A stretch of 64,000 nucleotides of DNA, from the NCBI GenBank assembly GCA_033558025.1, contig JAUCEF010000005.1, positions 5,766,001 to 5,830,000 of the forward strand. The letters are read 5' to 3'. The notes under the pieces were generated by a model that worked only from the letters and a program-made list of their open reading frames with translations, was not told the DNA's origin and did not search any database. The stretch comes from Phytophthora sp. 'mugwort' (lineage: Eukaryota; Oomycota; Peronosporomycetes; Peronosporales; Peronosporaceae). This document shows, in pieces, positions 63,795-64,000 of this stretch; within the stretch, counting starts at the first letter, position 1; each line of letters begins with the position of its first letter. The position numbers were made by a program, and so were the translations under genes.

Positions 63795-64000
63795 TGTAAC
63801 GGGGTTACACGTACCCGATGTACTAAGGTATGTGTGGCACACTAAGTGATGTGTGCACACACTAAAACAAAGCAGTACTCAGTACTGGGAAGATAACAAG
63901 CGTCAGTAGGGGGGGGGGCTTCACAGCCACATAGTTATGCATTTGACTAGGCTTTACTATGCTAGATAGACTTATATGTATAGGACAAAGGCGGCTCTAC
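63795..64000 (+). repeat. 3' LTR of Gypsy family E, cut by the window end
   Basis: Starts TGTAACGGGGTTACACGTAC. Shares ATGCATTTGACTAGG and a GCGGCT block with the Gypsy D LTR. Contains a G9 run at about 63909-63917. Confidence 0.75.

Noticed and set aside
1..64000. CRISPR arrays, operons, ribosome binding sites
   Set aside because: The sequence is nuclear eukaryotic; no regularly spaced identical repeats with unique spacers were seen.

Overview
The window looks like an oomycete (Phytophthora-like) nuclear contig and is eukaryotic, not prokaryotic. The evidence is intron-containing genes with GT-AG splice sites, a PH-domain PDK1 kinase, a GlpQ-type secreted phosphodiesterase, a CryptonS-type tyrosine recombinase, PIF/Harbinger and pogo-like transposases, and several decayed Ty3/Gypsy families. 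I cannot fix the genus or species. Most of the 64 kb is transposable-element sequence in gene-sparse, repeat-dense layout.

Host genes form two islands. Island 1 (2.8-7.7 kb) has PDK1 (minus, about 13 exons) and a short mitochondrial lipoyl-domain protein (minus, 2 exons) whose C-terminal half lacks the E2 catalytic domain and carries a PLIKF motif reminiscent of the KGD4/MRPS36 subunit of 2-oxoglutarate dehydrogenase. Island 2 (30.8-34.3 kb) has a convergent pair: a secreted GlpQ-like glycerophosphodiester phosphodiesterase (plus) and a membrane-anchored FGGY carbohydrate kinase (minus, 4 exons with consistent phase).

Repeats in order: a pogo-like transposase (0.9-2.6 kb); a complete LTR-bounded Gypsy element on the minus strand (8.0-14.9 kb) with gag, RT, integrase and chromodomain and a long plus-strand ORF antisense to its 3' region; Crypton fragments (15.2-16.6 kb); a 3'end-LTR-leader junction of the same Gypsy family (17.9-19.3 kb); a pol-less Gypsy derivative (19.4-23.0 kb); Gypsy family C copy 1 (23.5-29.6 kb); a Harbinger element with TIRs and TAA target-site duplication (34.5-37.1 kb); a rearranged Gypsy nest (38.9-50.5 kb); a second Harbinger with a MITE (51.2-53.6 kb); two decayed transposase-like genes (54.4-57.7 and 60.7-61.9 kb); and a Gypsy 3' end with another antisense ORF (62.3-64.0 kb).

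The two strongest observations are these. (1) Two about 1.48-kb TG...CA repeats (38900-40378 minus, 47753-49234 plus) have mismatched flanks as they stand. Flipping the 7.4 kb between them on paper restores two perfect 4-bp target-site duplications (GGAC and AGAG) and rejoins a split integrase gene, which records an inversion by recombination between LTR-like repeats. (2) Antisense ORFs recur between the end of pol and the 3' LTR: three diverged copies share an MTKT start and a DPEL.VDYE or VDYE acidic segment, and a fourth, different one lies in another subfamily. This suggests a conserved accessory antisense protein. All exon limits and protein assignments come from reading the sequence by eye.
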